Assembly: GCA_023415825.1 (NCBI GenBank)
Contig: JAEZJF010000007.1
Location: 80,070-144,069 of the forward strand
Direction: 5' to 3'
Length of the DNA stretch: 64,000 bases
Source of the DNA: Bacillota bacterium
GTDB lineage: Bacteria > Bacillota > Clostridia > DSM-8532
Under the pieces are notes generated by a model. It did not search any database. It was not told where the DNA came from and was given only the letters and a program-made list of their open reading frames with translations. Shown piece by piece: positions 62,740 through 64,000 of this stretch. Both the position numbers and the translations under genes were made by a program. Numbering within the stretch: the first letter of the stretch is position 1; each line of letters opens with the position of its first letter.

Positions 62740-62863
62740 TCTGTGCCTCCTTATTGCTAACAAAATGATAGTAACAGTAAATTAGTTTAAAATTATACTA
62801 TAAATATTGTTTATTTGAGGTATGATGTGCCCAATTAGCAACTTACTGCTCTTAATAAAAAAG

Positions 62864-62895
62864 CATACTCGGCATAGAAAGCTACACCGAGTATG
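62864..62895 (-). terminator. Terminator after the sortase gene
   Basis: CATACTCGG (62864-62872) pairs with CCGAGTATG (62887-62895); on the minus strand CTTTTTTATT follows. Confidence 0.88.
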
Positions 62896-62908
62896 TCATA
62901 TTTCTCTA

Positions 62909-63703
62909 TCAGATTCTCCTTGCTATTACTGCCAGACGCCCGTTTTCAGTTGAGTATTCACAAGTTGTCAGGGTAAGGAGCTGATCGCCATATTGAGCAG
63001 ATAAACCCGTATCGTAAAGGGCCAACTGTTTGACATTTTGAATAAACGAATCAAATTCAGTCTGCGTTTCAGCATTGACGAATTGATAGAATTTAAAAAC
63101 ATCTTCATCTTTGCGGTAAACCTTAGAAAGAATAACCGCAATAATCTCATATTCTCCTTGTTCATAAAGGGTATCAAGCTTAATAACCGGGTGTTCTTTA
63201 TAGTATGCCTCGTTCTTGTAATTCATCAAAGCGTGGAACATACTTCCATTTTTCATGTTGTGCCCATAAATTATCCAGTTTGTCGTTGGTTTATCTATGC
63301 TGCAGCGGTAATCCAAAAAAGGAAGACCGCTTTTGCTTTCTTGTCGGTTAAAATCACGACTCAGGTAAAACTCAGCATTCAATGGAGTGTGCATGACAGG
63401 GTAACTTATTAGGGAACCTTCAATTTTCAGCCAACCGATTATGTCTGAGTTTTGTGCATATAGTTCCTTAAACTCCGGGAGCATGACTGGTTCCGCAGCC
63501 TCAGGGCTGGCAGACATTACTGATTCCGGGCTGGTAACGGAGGAATCAGGCACTGCTGCCTGTTCCTCCATCAGCCGCTCTAGTTCGTCGATACGAACCG
63601 TTGATCGGTAAAAATCAAGCAGATAATTTCCAAGAACCACCATCGAGTATCCAAATAAAATGAGAAAAATGGTGATAAGGGTTTTCTTTTTTCTGCTCAT
63701 CAT
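62909..63703 (-). CDS. srtB: Class B sortase
   Basis: 264 residues: N-terminal membrane anchor (about 8-27), Ser/Pro-rich linker, catalytic domain with His in IYGHNMKNGSMF, Cys in LTLTTCEYS and Arg in RLAVIARRI. The class B layout is clear. It anchors surface proteins to peptidoglycan; the VPKTG protein 19 bases upstream on the same strand is its probable substrate. Ribosome site AAAGGCGG; two adjacent ATG codons are possible. Confidence 0.92.
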   Translation of the reverse strand: MMSRKKKTLITIFLILFGYSMVVLGNYLLDFYRSTVRIDELERLMEEQAAVPDSSVTSPESVMSASPEAAEPVMLPEFKELYAQNSDIIGWLKIEGSLISYPVMHTPLNAEFYLSRDFNRQESKSGLPFLDYRCSIDKPTTNWIIYGHNMKNGSMFHALMNYKNEAYYKEHPVIKLDTLYEQGEYEIIAVILSKVYRKDEDVFKFYQFVNAETQTEFDSFIQNVKQLALYDTGLSAQYGDQLLTLTTCEYSTENGRLAVIARRI

Positions 63704-63722
63704 CTTTACCGCCTTTCCTTTG

Positions 63723-64000
63723 TCAGATTGATTCTTTTCTGCGAGGAAGCAGGATACCTAATGCGATCAGCGATACAAGCATCAGTGACGCGTAAAATGT
63801 CCATGAAGTATCGGTATCTCCTGTTTTGGGTACATCGTCCAATCCACCGCTTCCTGTCGGCAAATCTTCTTCATCAATGATCACTCCACCAGAGCCACCG
63901 GTTTCTCCGGGATCTGTTCCAGGATCTGTTCCAGGATCTGTTCCAGGGTCTGTTCCAGGGTCTGTTCCAGGGTCTGTTCCAGGGTCTGTTCCAGGGTCTG
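63723..64000 (-). CDS. Cell-wall-anchored surface protein, C-terminal part (partial)
   Basis: 92 codons from the right edge, no start in the window. Reads (DPGT)n, then ETGGSGGVIIDEEDLPTGSGG, the sorting motif DDVPKTGD, a hydrophobic helix (FYASLMLVSLIALGILL) and the tail PRRKESI. This is a classical sortase-dependent C-terminus with a VPKTG motif. The DPGT repeat is a stalk-like wall spacer. Co-directional with srtB 19 bases downstream. Confidence 0.88.
   Translation of the reverse strand, partial: DPGTDPGTDPGTDPGTDPGTDPGTDPGTDPGETGGSGGVIIDEEDLPTGSGGLDDVPKTGDTDTSWTFYASLMLVSLIALGILLPRRKESI
63911..64000 (-). repeat. 12-base tandem repeat coding for DPGT
   Basis: At least 7.5 copies of gatctgttccag or ggtctgttccag (plus strand), continuing past the window edge; three proximal copies carry GAT, the rest GGT, a silent difference. 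Unit length is a multiple of three, so copy number can vary without frameshift. Confidence 0.95.

Noticed and set aside
63911..64000. Regular short repeats considered as CRISPR or replication iterons.
   Set aside because: Perfect 12-base periodicity in frame with a surface protein; no spacers.

Overview
This 64 kb window looks like chromosomal DNA of an anaerobic, low-to-mid GC Gram-positive bacterium of the class Clostridia. The support is an NADH-linked [FeFe]-hydrogenase, strong AGGAGG-type ribosome binding sites with occasional TTG/GTG starts, a class B sortase next to a VPKTG-anchored surface protein, an LplABC-type sugar importer, LytR-CpsA-Psr and AgrC/LytTR families, and many 4Fe-4S and flavin enzymes. 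I cannot place it to genus. No rRNA, tRNA, CRISPR array, prophage or intact transposase was seen.

Layout. 1-5.5 kb: hydCBA operon; HydB is fused to a GltD-like flavoprotein and hydA runs off the left edge. 5.8-16.1 kb: minus-strand carbohydrate island (lipoprotein binding protein, two permeases, 2-hydroxyacid dehydrogenase, membrane AraC regulator, broken GNAT gene, two TIM-barrel isomerases around a Gfo/Idh/MocA dehydrogenase). 16.3-18.1 kb: small alarmone synthetase and LCP protein. 18.2-23.1 kb: two-subunit aconitase X plus an Old-Yellow-Enzyme/FadH-type reductase, divergent from a TetR regulator. 23.1-26.3 kb: four-gene operon led by TetR (flavin-reductase-like, NmrA-like and DUF1295 proteins). 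26.5-32 kb: DUF1330 protein, Cys-rich protein, ECF-like sigma factor, double flavodoxin, two PII-like genes and a duplicated DUF1538 membrane protein. 32-36.8 kb: TetR and an ABC exporter with a long coiled coil. 36.8-40.4 kb: a Sia-type partner-switch/c-di-GMP operon with a V4R protein. 40.6-42 kb: AraC/GyrI-like regulator and DUF3788. 42-48.6 kb: FGGY kinase, TetR, class III aminotransferase, tandem class II aldolase and MFS transporter. 48.6-53.4 kb: accessory region with SUKH and Imm6-like immunity genes, methyltransferase, epimerase, DUF1697, an acyltransferase fragment and an Erm-family methylase. 53.7-64 kb: chemoreceptor, PTS EIIC-EAL fusion, PAS-GGDEF, AgrC/LytTR pair, orphan receiver, patatin, sortase B and its likely substrate.

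The least explained signals are these. (i) A promoter-anchored hairpin repeat starts at the -10 box of both the sia operon and a distant TetR gene. (ii) Two related attenuator-like leaders diverge at the erm gene, one of them with nothing downstream. (iii) A DUF1538/PII/PII operon. (iv) A Sia module whose phosphatase lacks a membrane sensor and which has gained a V4R protein. (v) A 34-base sequence shared by the upstream regions of the hydrogenase and sugar-importer operons. Several TetR genes have clear palindromes next to recognisable promoters, so much of the window appears ligand-inducible.
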